DNA of 64,000 nucleotides. It comes from Lewinellaceae bacterium (GTDB lineage: Bacteria > Bacteroidota > Bacteroidia > Chitinophagales > Saprospiraceae). Numbering within the stretch: position 1 is the stretch's first letter; each line of letters starts with the position of its first letter. The position numbers and the translations under genes are program-made. Shown piece by piece: positions 18,265 through 26,662 of this stretch. Below the pieces are notes generated by a model, which was given only the letters and a program-made list of their open reading frames with translations, was not told the origin of the DNA and ran no database searches. The stretch lies in assembly GCA_020636135.1 (NCBI GenBank), contig JACJYK010000003.1, forward strand, positions 434,001-498,000, read 5' to 3'.

Positions 18265-18293
18265 CTGAGGATAGTGTAGCCTTTGAAGACTTT
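18246..18293 (+). terminator. Terminator hairpin overlapping the uvrA stop
   Basis: AAAGTCTTCAAA (18246-18257) pairs perfectly with TTTGAAGACTTT (18282-18293); pairing can extend inward through AGCTA / TAGC with a bulge. The left arm lies in the last codons of uvrA, so the gene's Lys/Ser-rich tail doubles as a terminator arm. Confidence 0.65.
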
Positions 18294-18388
18294 GTTATAA
18301 CACCCAAATAAATAAGAGATTCAATTGTATTATTTCAAAAATCGTACCAACTATTTGGATGTCAGAACTTTATACTTAATAAAATAAA

Positions 18389-18432
18389 AAAAACCCTCAT
18401 TCCGCTGAAGGATATGAAGGTTTTTTGTTTTT
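18389..18432. terminator. Bidirectional intrinsic terminator
   Basis: AAAAACCCTCAT (18389-18400) pairs with ATGAAGGTTTTT (18414-18425) with a single C-A mismatch. On the plus strand it is followed by TTTTTTGTTTTT; on the minus strand by an eight-T run. It can stop transcripts from both sides, which implies a minus-strand transcript arriving from above 18430. Confidence 0.7.
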
Positions 18433-18505
18433 CGTGGGTACTGCTATTTCTGCATACCCAAGTTGTATAAAAAAACGCCCAAAGAGTAAGCTTATTAAAA
18501 AGAAG

Positions 18506-18576
18506 GACCCCTTTTGGATATCCGGATAGAAGAACCGCACGAAGGCGTGCAGAAGGAACAGTGAAAAAAAGGGGTC
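18506..18576 (-). repeat. Structured inverted repeat, candidate RNA element
   Basis: Outer arms GACCCCTTTT (18506-18515) and AAAAGGGGTC (18567-18576) are perfect. Inside lie the palindrome GGATATCC (18516-18523) and a hairpin GCACG-AAGG-CGTGC (18537-18550), so the minus-strand RNA could fold as a multi-branched element. The minus-strand arm is followed by CTTCTTTTT. No known RNA family is recognised. Confidence 0.45.
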
Positions 18577-18613
18577 GCTCCTAATTTATATATGGGTTGT
18601 GCTATTCTGTCTA

Positions 18614-18679
18614 TTAGAAACCACCAAGCTGCTCGGTGATAATATTGCAAGTAACGTCGATTATTTGATTGGCATTCAT
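18614..18679 (-). CDS. Possible 21-residue peptide
   Basis: A 22-codon frame with an ATG start encodes a 21-residue peptide starting MNANQIIDV, with one Cys at position 11 and ending QLGGF. Two stop codons in a row follow (TAA TAG). It precedes the inverted repeat and bidirectional terminator on the same strand, so a short transcript with this frame is plausible. No homologue is recognised, the codon count is too small for codon-usage arguments, and no clear promoter was found upstream. Confidence 0.3.
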   Translation of the reverse strand: MNANQIIDVTCNIITEQLGGF

Positions 18680-19025
18680 GACTCAGAATTTTCGTTTGTT
18701 TAATAATAACGTAAAACTAAGTCGGAATTGCACTACCTGCTATAACAAAAACCCAGACAATGTGACAGCAATAATAACATTTTATTATTGACATCTATCC
18801 ACTAACACATTGATTATCAACGCTCTTTTTATAAAAGACTTCGAAAAAGAGCTTTTCATCTACTTACAATACAAATTTGCACGGTTTTGGATAGTAATGT
18901 GTAAACAAAAACATGTAGTTTGTGACAAGCGAATACCGTATATATCATTTAAATCATTACCATAAATAATTGAATATTAAATTATTACATTAAAATAACC
19001 GCCATAATTATAATAACATCAAACC
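18680..19025. other. AT-rich leader region with no gene seen
   Basis: About 345 bp, much more AT-rich than the flanking genes. CAAATTTG (18872-18879) is a symmetric near match to TAnnTTTG on both strands. Nothing else is assigned; a long leader for the next plus-strand gene is possible. Confidence 0.35.
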
Positions 19026-20516
19026 ATGAATAACCTCGGTCCACTGCTTCAATACCTCCGGGATAACAATGTAAAAGCGCTTCCGAAACCCTATCAATCA
19101 TCGGAAGAACCGGAAACTCAAATGGAACAATTATTTCTCAGAATGGCAGAACTTGGCTCCGACGAAGACCCAAAACTGCAACTTGAGTTTTTTGGAAAAG
19201 GCCAGAAAGCCAATGCAAATTACCGCAAAGCAAAAAGCCGACTCTACCAACAAATGTTGAATGCCGTCCTGATCGCAACACCGGAGCGTGCCCAGATCTC
19301 CGGTATTGACAAAGCCTATTTGCAGGCATTACGTCATATGATGGCTGGCTACATCATATCCATGTACAGCAACCCTCACCATGGGATCCTGTATTTTAAG
19401 GAGTGCCTCAAGCTATCCCAGAAATTCGAACTGAGCGTTCCGGCCTATCTCAGCAGCCAGCAGTTATCCGGATACTATGGCCTGAACCTGATGAACGCCA
19501 AGGAATTTAAAAGGTACCATAAGATCGAACAGCAGACACTGAATGATGTAGTCACCGAAAACAAGCTGAGCTCCATCTATTCAGAGATTTATTCCGTACT
19601 GGAACACAAGATGATCTCGTACGATAATAAACAATTGCTGAAAGAAAAATTTGAAGAGACCAAAAGTCTGAAAGGCAAATCCAAAACAGCCAGGTCCACG
19701 CGTTTCTACTACAATATCCTGGCGGTCATCAGTTATTTTGAGAAAGATTATCAGCAGACGATAACCATTTGCAATCAGGCTATTGAACGTCTAAAAAAGT
19801 ATCCCTATAAGCTGGATTTTCACATCTTCACCTTTCAGCTAAAACGGCTGATGGCCCTGATCCAGATCGAAAGCTGGAAGACTGCCATCGAACTATGTAC
19901 CTATTATAAGATAACCAGGATCAGTGATCAGACCACCTTCATCGCACAGTACTATTTGTTCATCATCTACATGCGTACCGGAAAATACGATCTGGCACGG
20001 GAGGTCCTACGTGATGAAATGGGGCCCTTGCTGGAAAAGATGAAACAACCTATCTACGATGAAAACTTTCAGATATTCAATACCTATATCCAGTTTTTGG
20101 AACAACGCGGGATCCTCGATGCCACGCAGAAACGCTTCCGCATCCAACGGTTTCTGAATGATGTGCCGACCTATTCCAAGGATAAACAAGGTTTGAACTC
20201 GTCCGTCTTAATTCTTCAGATCCTTTTCTTTCTACATCAGAAGAATTACTCCAGCATCATAGACCGGGTAGATGCCTTGAAACAATACAGCTACCGCTAC
20301 CTGCGCAAGGATGAAACCCTCCGCACGAATCTATTCATCAAGATGCTTAATAATCTGGTACGGGCTGATTTCAACCGCATACGCACCGAGCGCTATGTAG
20401 AACCGATGTGGGAGCAACTGCAAAGTGTACCCATCAATATATCGGAGCAGGGTATTGAAGTGGAAATACTTCCATTTGAACAACTATGGCCGATGGTCCT
20501 TGAAATGCTGGACTAA
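19026..20516 (+). CDS. Conserved-looking helical (TPR-like) protein of unknown function
   Basis: 496 aa, no signal peptide or membrane segment, so probably cytoplasmic. The sequence is almost all amphipathic helix with short repeats of the helix-turn-helix kind (YYNILAVISYFEKDYQQTI, YYLFIIYMRTGKYDLAREV), consistent with a tetratricopeptide-like solenoid. It is rich in Tyr, Gln, Lys and Leu. It starts after a very AT-rich leader of about 350 bp and is followed 59 bp later by a lipoprotein gene. I do not recognise a family beyond the TPR-like pattern; a scaffold role would be a guess. Confidence 0.8.
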   Translation: MNNLGPLLQYLRDNNVKALPKPYQSSEEPETQMEQLFLRMAELGSDEDPKLQLEFFGKGQKANANYRKAKSRLYQQMLNAVLIATPERAQISGIDKAYLQALRHMMAGYIISMYSNPHHGILYFKECLKLSQKFELSVPAYLSSQQLSGYYGLNLMNAKEFKRYHKIEQQTLNDVVTENKLSSIYSEIYSVLEHKMISYDNKQLLKEKFEETKSLKGKSKTARSTRFYYNILAVISYFEKDYQQTITICNQAIERLKKYPYKLDFHIFTFQLKRLMALIQIESWKTAIELCTYYKITRISDQTTFIAQYYLFIIYMRTGKYDLAREVLRDEMGPLLEKMKQPIYDENFQIFNTYIQFLEQRGILDATQKRFRIQRFLNDVPTYSKDKQGLNSSVLILQILFFLHQKNYSSIIDRVDALKQYSYRYLRKDETLRTNLFIKMLNNLVRADFNRIRTERYVEPMWEQLQSVPINISEQGIEVEILPFEQLWPMVLEMLD

Positions 20517-20575
20517 CCATTGCCTTAGGTGAGGAGTAAAATGGTATTTTCGTGCGTATGTTGAACAAAGACCAC

Positions 20576-21043
20576 ATGGTGAGGAAGTTTTTCTGGATCG
20601 TCATCCTGTTCATTATTACAAGTTGTCAATCCCACCAGGATTGTCCATCCGGGAGTGATGCTTTTTTGAATGATTATCATCAGCTGATGCAGGATGTCAG
20701 TAAACTGGACCGGTACATCAGTACCAGAGAATGGGAACCCTATGATAGACGATTTGAACAGCTGATCATCCAATGCTATCCTGAAATCCAGCCTGAACTT
20801 ACCGACTCACTGGACCGGGCGGTTTGGCTGGATGCCATCACCTTTGCCATGAACCGGCACCGTTACGATGTACAGAAGATTATTCAGGACACCACGGATC
20901 AAACGCTGATCGTCATCAGGGATCATATGCGAAAATTGTGGGATAACCCTTACAGCGCCTTTGAGGAGATCTTTCGCAGACAGACGGGTCAGGAGTTTAT
21001 GGATGCCCTTAAGGAAGTAAAAAAGGACAGCACCAGCCAATAA
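20576..21043 (+). CDS. Lipoprotein of unknown function
   Basis: 155 aa from the ATG at 20576, which gives a compact lipoprotein signal MVRKFFWIVILFIITSC with a lipobox Cys at residue 17; ATG at 20558 and GTG at 20552 are in-frame alternatives. After the signal the protein is helical and acidic/basic mixed (DYHQLMQDVSKLDRYIS; WDNPYSAFEEIFRRQTG). It should be anchored to the inner or outer membrane facing the periplasm. The next gene starts 7 bp later, so it may be co-transcribed with the WecA-like transferase. No family is recognised. Confidence 0.75.
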   Translation: MVRKFFWIVILFIITSCQSHQDCPSGSDAFLNDYHQLMQDVSKLDRYISTREWEPYDRRFEQLIIQCYPEIQPELTDSLDRAVWLDAITFAMNRHRYDVQKIIQDTTDQTLIVIRDHMRKLWDNPYSAFEEIFRRQTGQEFMDALKEVKKDSTSQ

Positions 21044-21050
21044 CGAAGCG

Positions 21051-22112
21051 ATGTACGACGTCTTACTCAGTTTCATCACCTCCTTTACATTGACTTTCGT
21101 GGCCATCCCTTCCATCATCAATGTAGCCAGGGTAAAACATCTGATGGATGAACCCGGTGAACGGCGTTCCCATTCGGACAGCATACCTACGCTAGGAGGG
21201 ATCGGGATCTTTGCCGGGGTCATATTTTCGATTGTATTATGGACACCATTTGGCGTGTTTCAGGATCTTCAGTACATCTTATGTGCCTTTGTCATCATTT
21301 TCCTCATCGGAGTGAAAGATGATCTGGTACCCATGTCTCCCTGGCGCAAACTGGCCGGGCAGCTGTTTGCGGCCTTTATCCTGGTCTATAAAGCCAATGT
21401 GCGGCTGACCAGCTTTTATGGACTTTTTGGATTGACCCTGTTACCGGATTGGGTCAGTTATTCAATATCCATCTTTACCATTCTGGTCATCATCAATGCG
21501 TTTAACCTAATCGATGGTATCAACGGACTGACGGGCAGCATCAGTACATTGATCTCACTGGTCCTGGGCGTGTGGTTCTTTCTGGTTGACCGCATCGATC
21601 TGGCGATTGTTGCGTTTGCCCTGGCCGGATCAGTGTTGGCCTTTATGCGGTATAATGTCACCCCGGCAAAAATATTTATGGGCGATACCGGATCGCTTTT
21701 TGTCGGTCTGGTCTGTGCAATTCTTGCCATTAAATTTATCGAAGCACACCGGGAGTTACCCGACTCCATTTATGCGGTGAATTCCGCGCCTGCCGTGGCC
21801 ATCGGAATCCTTATTCTTCCTTTGTTTGACACGCTGCGTGTATTTACCATCCGCATCCTGCGCGGCCATTCTCCGTTGTCTCCTGACCGCAGGCACATCC
21901 ACCACATGATGATTGATGCAGGATTTAGCCATATGCAGGCTACCGGTATCCTGATCATCAGCAACATTCTATTTATCCTAATTGCGCTTAAGTTCCAGAA
22001 CCTGGGCAATTTCATCCTGCTGATCATCATCCTCGGACTTGCCCTGGTTTTAACTGCTATCCTGCATTTTTATGTACGCAGGAAGAAAGCGCAACAACGC
22101 AAATTAATATGA
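21051..22112 (+). CDS. WecA/MraY-family undecaprenyl-phosphate sugar-1-phosphate transferase
   Basis: 353 aa, about ten transmembrane helices. Family motifs: GERRSHSDSIPTLGGIGIF near the start, the metal-binding GVKDDLVP, NAFNLIDGINGL, MGDTGSL, and the cytoplasmic HSPLSPDRRHIHH loop that is typical of WecA/TagO (GlcNAc-1-phosphate) rather than MraY. It transfers a sugar-1-phosphate from a UDP-sugar onto undecaprenyl phosphate at the inner membrane, starting O-antigen, capsule or wall-polymer synthesis. No glycosyltransferase cluster surrounds it. The stop overlaps crcB by 4 bp. Confidence 0.93.
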   Translation: MYDVLLSFITSFTLTFVAIPSIINVARVKHLMDEPGERRSHSDSIPTLGGIGIFAGVIFSIVLWTPFGVFQDLQYILCAFVIIFLIGVKDDLVPMSPWRKLAGQLFAAFILVYKANVRLTSFYGLFGLTLLPDWVSYSISIFTILVIINAFNLIDGINGLTGSISTLISLVLGVWFFLVDRIDLAIVAFALAGSVLAFMRYNVTPAKIFMGDTGSLFVGLVCAILAIKFIEAHRELPDSIYAVNSAPAVAIGILILPLFDTLRVFTIRILRGHSPLSPDRRHIHHMMIDAGFSHMQATGILIISNILFILIALKFQNLGNFILLIIILGLALVLTAILHFYVRRKKAQQRKLI

Positions 22113-22486
22113 TCAAATACCTGATCCTCGTATTTATTGGTGGCGGTTTTGGCAGCCTGCTGCGTTACCTGCTTAGCCTGTGGATGCCCTGGAATGAAAC
22201 TTCAATTCCCTGGGCAACGTTTCTGACAAATTTTTTGGCCTGTATGATCATTGGGGTCTTATGGATGCTGGGCACACGCAATATCCTGGATGCTCACATG
22301 CGGCTGTTGCTGATCACTGGATTTTGCGGAGGATTCAGCACCTTCTCCACCTTCGCCAATGAGATCTTTTTGCTGGGAGAAGAAAGCCGCTGGATGACGG
22401 CGAGCCTTTACGTGGTGGGCAGCCTGGTATTTGGCTGGTTGGGTGTAGGGATCGGTATCTGGACGGCGGGACAACTTACATCCTGA
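22109..22486 (+). CDS. crcB: Fluoride channel CrcB/Fluc
   Basis: 125 aa, four transmembrane helices. Signature segments are GGGFGSLLRYLLSLW near residue 10 and GFCGGFSTFSTFANE near 70, where the Phe/Ser/Thr-rich stretch lines the fluoride pore. It exports fluoride that enters the cytoplasm as HF. It is coupled to the WecA-like gene by ATGA, leaving no room for a fluoride riboswitch of its own. Its TGA directly abuts the reverse-complement stop of the convergent response regulator gene. Confidence 0.93.
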   Translation: MIKYLILVFIGGGFGSLLRYLLSLWMPWNETSIPWATFLTNFLACMIIGVLWMLGTRNILDAHMRLLLITGFCGGFSTFSTFANEIFLLGEESRWMTASLYVVGSLVFGWLGVGIGIWTAGQLTS

Positions 22487-23176
22487 TCACTCGGGGCATT
22501 TCAGTTTAAATCCCACACCATGAATATTTTCAATCTTCAATCGCTGATCGTATTTGCAATATTTTCGTAACCGTGATATAAAGACATCCAGGCTGCGCCC
22601 GAGGAAATAATCGTCCTCACCCCACAAAGCTTCCAGGATATCGCTCCGGCGCAGGACCTGATTCCGGTTTTTCCAGAGATACATCAGCAGGTCGGCTTCC
22701 CGCTGGGTCAGGGTTATTTCTTCCTTACCTACGTGCAGGATCAAATTCTGATATTCAAATTCCAGATCCCCGATGCGAACCACTTCAGCCACCGTATGCT
22801 GGCGGACTTTGCTCCGGCGCAGGAACACATCTATTTTCAATAGTAGTTCTTCCATGCTGTACGGCTTGGTAATAAAGTCGTCGGCCCCGATCTTCAATCC
22901 GTGGATGCGGTCTTCTTTCATGGATTTTGCGGATAGAAACAGGATGGGGGTATCCACATCTTTTCGCCGGATGTTGGTTGCAAGGTCAAAGCCATCAATC
23001 TCGGGCAGCATAACATCCAGGATATAGAGGTCAAAGTCTTTCGACTGTATGGCTTCCAGCGCATTGCGTCCGTTACCTACATGGGTGACCTGGTATCCCT
23101 GTTGCTCCAGGTGTTCCTGGGTTAACATGCTTAAGGTTTCATCATCTTCAACATACAGGATGTGTGCTCTTTTCAT
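22487..23176 (-). CDS. OmpR-family response regulator
   Basis: 229 aa. The receiver domain has the acidic pair in LYVEDDE, the phosphoacceptor Asp54 in YILDVMLPEIDG, and the Lys of LFLSAKS. The C-terminal winged helix (about 135-229) has the expected TQREADLLMYLWKNRNQV, ILEALWGEDDYFLGRSLDVFISRLRKY and the wing VHGVGFKL. It is paired with the histidine kinase 9 bp upstream. In Bacteroidota this arrangement resembles RprX/RprY-type envelope-stress systems (inference). Regulated genes cannot be named from sequence. Confidence 0.95.
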   Translation of the reverse strand: MKRAHILYVEDDETLSMLTQEHLEQQGYQVTHVGNGRNALEAIQSKDFDLYILDVMLPEIDGFDLATNIRRKDVDTPILFLSAKSMKEDRIHGLKIGADDFITKPYSMEELLLKIDVFLRRSKVRQHTVAEVVRIGDLEFEYQNLILHVGKEEITLTQREADLLMYLWKNRNQVLRRSDILEALWGEDDYFLGRSLDVFISRLRKYCKYDQRLKIENIHGVGFKLKCPE

Positions 23177-23185
23177 GGTTCGTAA

Positions 23186-24445
23186 TTAGTGAAAGTAAAT
23201 CGTAACAATGGTCCCGTTTCCCGGTTTGCTTTCCATCAGGATATGCCATTTGTGCGCATCACAGATCAGCTTGACATAATACAAACCAAGACCGAATCCC
23301 TTGACATTGTGGACATTGCCGGTCGAGACACGATAAAACTTGGTAAATAGCTTGGTCATTTGTTCTTCCGGAACGCCTATGCCCTGATCCTGGATACGCA
23401 GAACCAGGGTGTTTTTTTCCATGTGGGTACTAATGCGGATTGACAGGTTGTCCCCTGAATACTTGATGGCATTATCCAGTAAATTGGAGATGACATTTTG
23501 CAGGTGACTGCTGTCCGCCTGTATGACCGGATCGCTGGCATCCAGTGAACAGGTCAGAGAGCCTTTCTTCTGTTCGATTTGAGCTTCAAATAGCGGGAGT
23601 GTTTCCCGGAGCATATCGTGCAGATTGACGGTTTCCAGTTTTAGGGTAATGCTTTCTTTTTCCAGTTTGGCCAGATCCAGGATCTTATCGATGTGTTCCT
23701 GCAGGCGGTCATTTTGTTGGCCAATGATCTGTAGGTAACGATTCACTTTCGGTTCTGCCTGTACGTAGGGATTGGCTATCAGTGACTCGGTGGCGATCTT
23801 CATCGAAGACAGCGGTGTTTTAAATTCATGGGTCAGGTTGTTGATGAAATCGGATTGCAGCTGGGCTATTTTTTGCTGCCTTAACAGCAGGACTACCGAT
23901 GAAATGAAAAACAGCAGGGCCAGGACTGTGATGCCGCTAAAGATGAGAGAGGGCATCATGTTGGTAAAGATCGTACCGACCAAGCCGGGAAACTTTACCC
24001 CGAAGTAATACGTGAACTCCTCGTATTTCGGAAGATTGCCAAGGTCAGCCTCGTAATCTTTTTTGGAAATACTGCAGAAGTCGCCGTACACCATCTCATC
24101 GCTGCTACAGTCGTAAATGGCATACTCGAAATCCATATTGATTTCCCTGGCTTGAAGTTCATCGATGAGGAAGCGCTCCAGCACGTTGGCATCAATGCTG
24201 TTGTTGATGTTGACCACGTAATAATTGGATGAGACGGATTTAATCAGGTCCCGGGTAGGCAAGGTCACCTGATCAAATTTTGCCAATTTTTCCGCGACGT
24301 TATAAAGGGCAATATATATAGACTGGCGGGTCTTCGAGCTTTCACTGGACCAGGAATAGGCGACCCAATACGACTGGAAGGCCAGCATGCCCATGACCAG
24401 AATGGCGCCCAGAATGAATACCCAAATGATGGCTTTTTGTCGCAT
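23186..24445 (-). CDS. Sensor histidine kinase
   Basis: 419 aa. TM1 about 6-28; periplasmic sensor about 30-160 with three Cys (YDCSSD, FCS); TM2 about 163-188; no separate HAMP domain is evident. The phosphoacceptor is His206 in NNLTHEFKTPLSS. The ATPase part shows the N box (VISNLLDNAIKYS), G1 (IQDQGIGVP) and G2 (GFGLGLYYVK) motifs. It phosphorylates the downstream-encoded regulator. The short periplasmic domain lacks a recognisable ligand-binding fold. The gene is divergent from the DUF4271 gene, with 161 bp between. Confidence 0.94.
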   Translation of the reverse strand: MRQKAIIWVFILGAILVMGMLAFQSYWVAYSWSSESSKTRQSIYIALYNVAEKLAKFDQVTLPTRDLIKSVSSNYYVVNINNSIDANVLERFLIDELQAREINMDFEYAIYDCSSDEMVYGDFCSISKKDYEADLGNLPKYEEFTYYFGVKFPGLVGTIFTNMMPSLIFSGITVLALLFFISSVVLLLRQQKIAQLQSDFINNLTHEFKTPLSSMKIATESLIANPYVQAEPKVNRYLQIIGQQNDRLQEHIDKILDLAKLEKESITLKLETVNLHDMLRETLPLFEAQIEQKKGSLTCSLDASDPVIQADSSHLQNVISNLLDNAIKYSGDNLSIRISTHMEKNTLVLRIQDQGIGVPEEQMTKLFTKFYRVSTGNVHNVKGFGLGLYYVKLICDAHKWHILMESKPGNGTIVTIYFH

Positions 24446-24561
24446 AAAGGTTCACAAAGCATAAATTTAACACCAAATACCGCCTTCCTCTTTCCGCTTA
24501 ACAACCATTTAACAATCAACAGCCGGGATAACCTTTAAGTTAATGTGCAGGCGGGGTCTTA

Positions 24562-24589
24562 TTTGGACTATAAAGTATTTGTAATTTTG
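24562..24589 (+). promoter_or_regulatory. Bacteroidota-type promoter for DUF4271-hemD
   Basis: TTTG (24562-24565), 16-nt spacer, then TAATTTTG (24582-24589), a full match to TAnnTTTG. The spacer is slightly short. The GTG start of the next gene lies 17 nt downstream. Confidence 0.5.
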
Positions 24590-24606
24590 CAGGCCAAACA
24601 GCATTC

Positions 24607-25788
24607 GTGCGATTGACCATCAGTAAACTTACTTTAATCATCGTTATTCTGACAGTGGTTGCTGGACAGGCACAGAATCCATTTGACATTAAGCGCAAAG
24701 ATACCACCCAGAAGAAGGAGACCGTCAAGCCGGTAAAATCGCCGTTGGAAACGGCTACCAAACCAGTAACGACCAAACCAGCGGATACCACCGGTAAGAA
24801 GCCGGTCAATCAAGATACGGTAACGCAGAAAAAAGACTCTAAAGCGAACATTCCTGCCGGCCAGAATCCGTTTGACCTGAATGCCCGTCCGTCGGACCCC
24901 AATGGAGCTGTGCGTCCTCCGAATCTGACCACAAAGCAAGAAACGCCAGGCATCCTGCAGGATACAGCCACCCCGAAGATCATCCAGTCACCGGCCGCGG
25001 ATACCGCGATCAATCCATCCGGACAAAGCAAGTCCATTTTTGAGATCACCAAAAAAGATCAGAAAGACGAGGCTAAAGACAAAGCAGTGACCGGTAATCA
25101 GGAAAACAAGAAAGAAACCAATAAACAGGTTGAAACGTACTTTGAACGGATTACTGGCAGCCTTTCTTTCTGGGTGTTGTTTATATGCCTGCTGGGGGTG
25201 ACAGCCGTAGTAAATCTCAACCGGTCCTTCATGGCTGAGTTGACACAATCACTGATCAGCGAGAACTTTTTCAGACTGACCTATCGCGAGTTTAGTAAAG
25301 GGATATCCCAGTATTTGCACATTGCACTCTACCTGGTCTTCTTCCTGCAGGGAGCGTTGTTTATCAACTTCATCCTGCGGTATTGGAGCAATTTTGAGCT
25401 TTCATACTGGTGGATACTGATCATCTTCGGAGCCCTGTATTTTACCAAACACTTTGTTCTTTGGCTCCTGGCTTCGTTGTTTCCGGTCGAAAAGGAAACG
25501 GCACAATACAGTTTTTCGACGATGCAGTTCAATATCTTTTTAGGATTGATCCTGTTTGCGATCAACTGGTTGTTGGCATTCGGGCCGGCAAATTTGCATA
25601 ACGGATTGATTCTTACCGGGATCGGAGCATTTGTTGTTTTGTATCTGTTGCGCCAATTCCGGGGACTCCTGATTGGTGTTAGATTGGCATCACTATATAA
25701 GTTTCAATTTTTTCTTTACCTTTGCGCGATCGAAATCGGACCTATATTATTGATTTATAGGCAGATCTCGCTGCAATTATTTTCCTAA
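24607..25788 (+). CDS. DUF4271 membrane protein
   Basis: 393 aa from a GTG start. Signal peptide (about 1-22, ending GQAQN); then about 150 residues of Lys/Thr/Pro/Gln-rich low complexity that should be disordered in the periplasm; then from about 185 several membrane helices (LSFWVLFICLLGVTAVVNL, IALYLVFFLQGALFINFIL, and more to the C-terminus), which is the DUF4271 region. Its place directly before hemD is a recurring Bacteroidota arrangement. Function unknown; the pairing hints at a link to haem biogenesis or envelope state but nothing in the sequence proves it. Confidence 0.88.
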   Translation: MRLTISKLTLIIVILTVVAGQAQNPFDIKRKDTTQKKETVKPVKSPLETATKPVTTKPADTTGKKPVNQDTVTQKKDSKANIPAGQNPFDLNARPSDPNGAVRPPNLTTKQETPGILQDTATPKIIQSPAADTAINPSGQSKSIFEITKKDQKDEAKDKAVTGNQENKKETNKQVETYFERITGSLSFWVLFICLLGVTAVVNLNRSFMAELTQSLISENFFRLTYREFSKGISQYLHIALYLVFFLQGALFINFILRYWSNFELSYWWILIIFGALYFTKHFVLWLLASLFPVEKETAQYSFSTMQFNIFLGLILFAINWLLAFGPANLHNGLILTGIGAFVVLYLLRQFRGLLIGVRLASLYKFQFFLYLCAIEIGPILLIYRQISLQLFS

Positions 25789-25806
25789 TCAGAAGTAATT
25801 GGTCCT

Positions 25807-26583
25807 ATGTCGGGAAATGTTAAGACTGAAAAATTGAAGGAAGTTAAAACCATTTTAATTTCTCAACCGCAGCCCAGCAATAAGTCTCCATATCATGAAC
25901 TGGAGACGCGATATGGGATCACGATTGATTTCAGACCTTTTATCCATGTCGAGCCGGTCTCTGAGAAAGAGTTCCGCAAGCAGCGCATCCGGCTGGATGA
26001 ATACGAATGTGTCATCTTCACCAGTAAGAATGCCATTGAGAATTTCTTCAGACTTTCTGAAGAGACCCGGGTGAAAGTCTCTGCGGAAACCAAATATTTC
26101 TGCCTTTCAGAGGCCATAGCCAACTACCTTCAGAAGTTCATCATCTATCGCAAACGCAAAGTTTTCGTAGGACGGAAGACCATTGAAGACCTTACCTCTT
26201 CCATTCTAAAGCACAAATCCGGCAACCGGTTTTTGTTGCCTTGTTCCAATTTGGGTGCCCTGCCGGTGGTAGAGTTTTTGAAAAAAAGTCAGATCAACTT
26301 TGTCGAGTCCATGATGTACCGTACGGTAAGCAGTGACCTGTCAGACCTGGCGGACATCAAGTATGACATTCTGGTCTTCTTTTCCCCATTGGGTATTCAA
26401 TCCCTATATGAGAACTTCCCGGATTTTTCACAGGATGAGACCCGGATCGCCGTCTTTGGGAACAGCACTTCCAGGGCTGTGGAGGAGCGTGGACTGACCA
26501 TCAACATTCAAGCTCCGGTTCCGGATGCTCCGTCTATGCCCATGGCACTTGAGAACTACATCAAACTTTCCAATAAGGTTTAA
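25807..26583 (+). CDS. hemD: Uroporphyrinogen-III synthase
   Basis: 258 aa of the diverged Bacteroidota HemD type. Two alternating Rossmann-like lobes; recognisable stretches are VIFTSKNAIENFFRL near residue 75 and DILVFFSPLGIQSLYENFP near 190, with SMMYRTVSSDL at the lobe linker. It closes and inverts ring D of hydroxymethylbilane to give uroporphyrinogen III, the precursor of haem and B12. A TACCTTTG element (25717-25724) inside the end of the previous gene could be an extra promoter. HemD sequences are poorly conserved, so identification rests on these motifs plus the DUF4271 neighbour. Confidence 0.88.
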   Translation: MSGNVKTEKLKEVKTILISQPQPSNKSPYHELETRYGITIDFRPFIHVEPVSEKEFRKQRIRLDEYECVIFTSKNAIENFFRLSEETRVKVSAETKYFCLSEAIANYLQKFIIYRKRKVFVGRKTIEDLTSSILKHKSGNRFLLPCSNLGALPVVEFLKKSQINFVESMMYRTVSSDLSDLADIKYDILVFFSPLGIQSLYENFPDFSQDETRIAVFGNSTSRAVEERGLTINIQAPVPDAPSMPMALENYIKLSNKV

Positions 26584-26662
26584 GGATCACCATCCACTTT
26601 TTATCCATCCCATGCATCGCACGTATTTTGGTTAAATTGAGCAAGGGTCAATAGGCAACAGA

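Noticed and set aside
22090..22112. Fluoride riboswitch before crcB
   Set aside because: crcB starts inside the end of the previous gene, so there is no leader to hold one.
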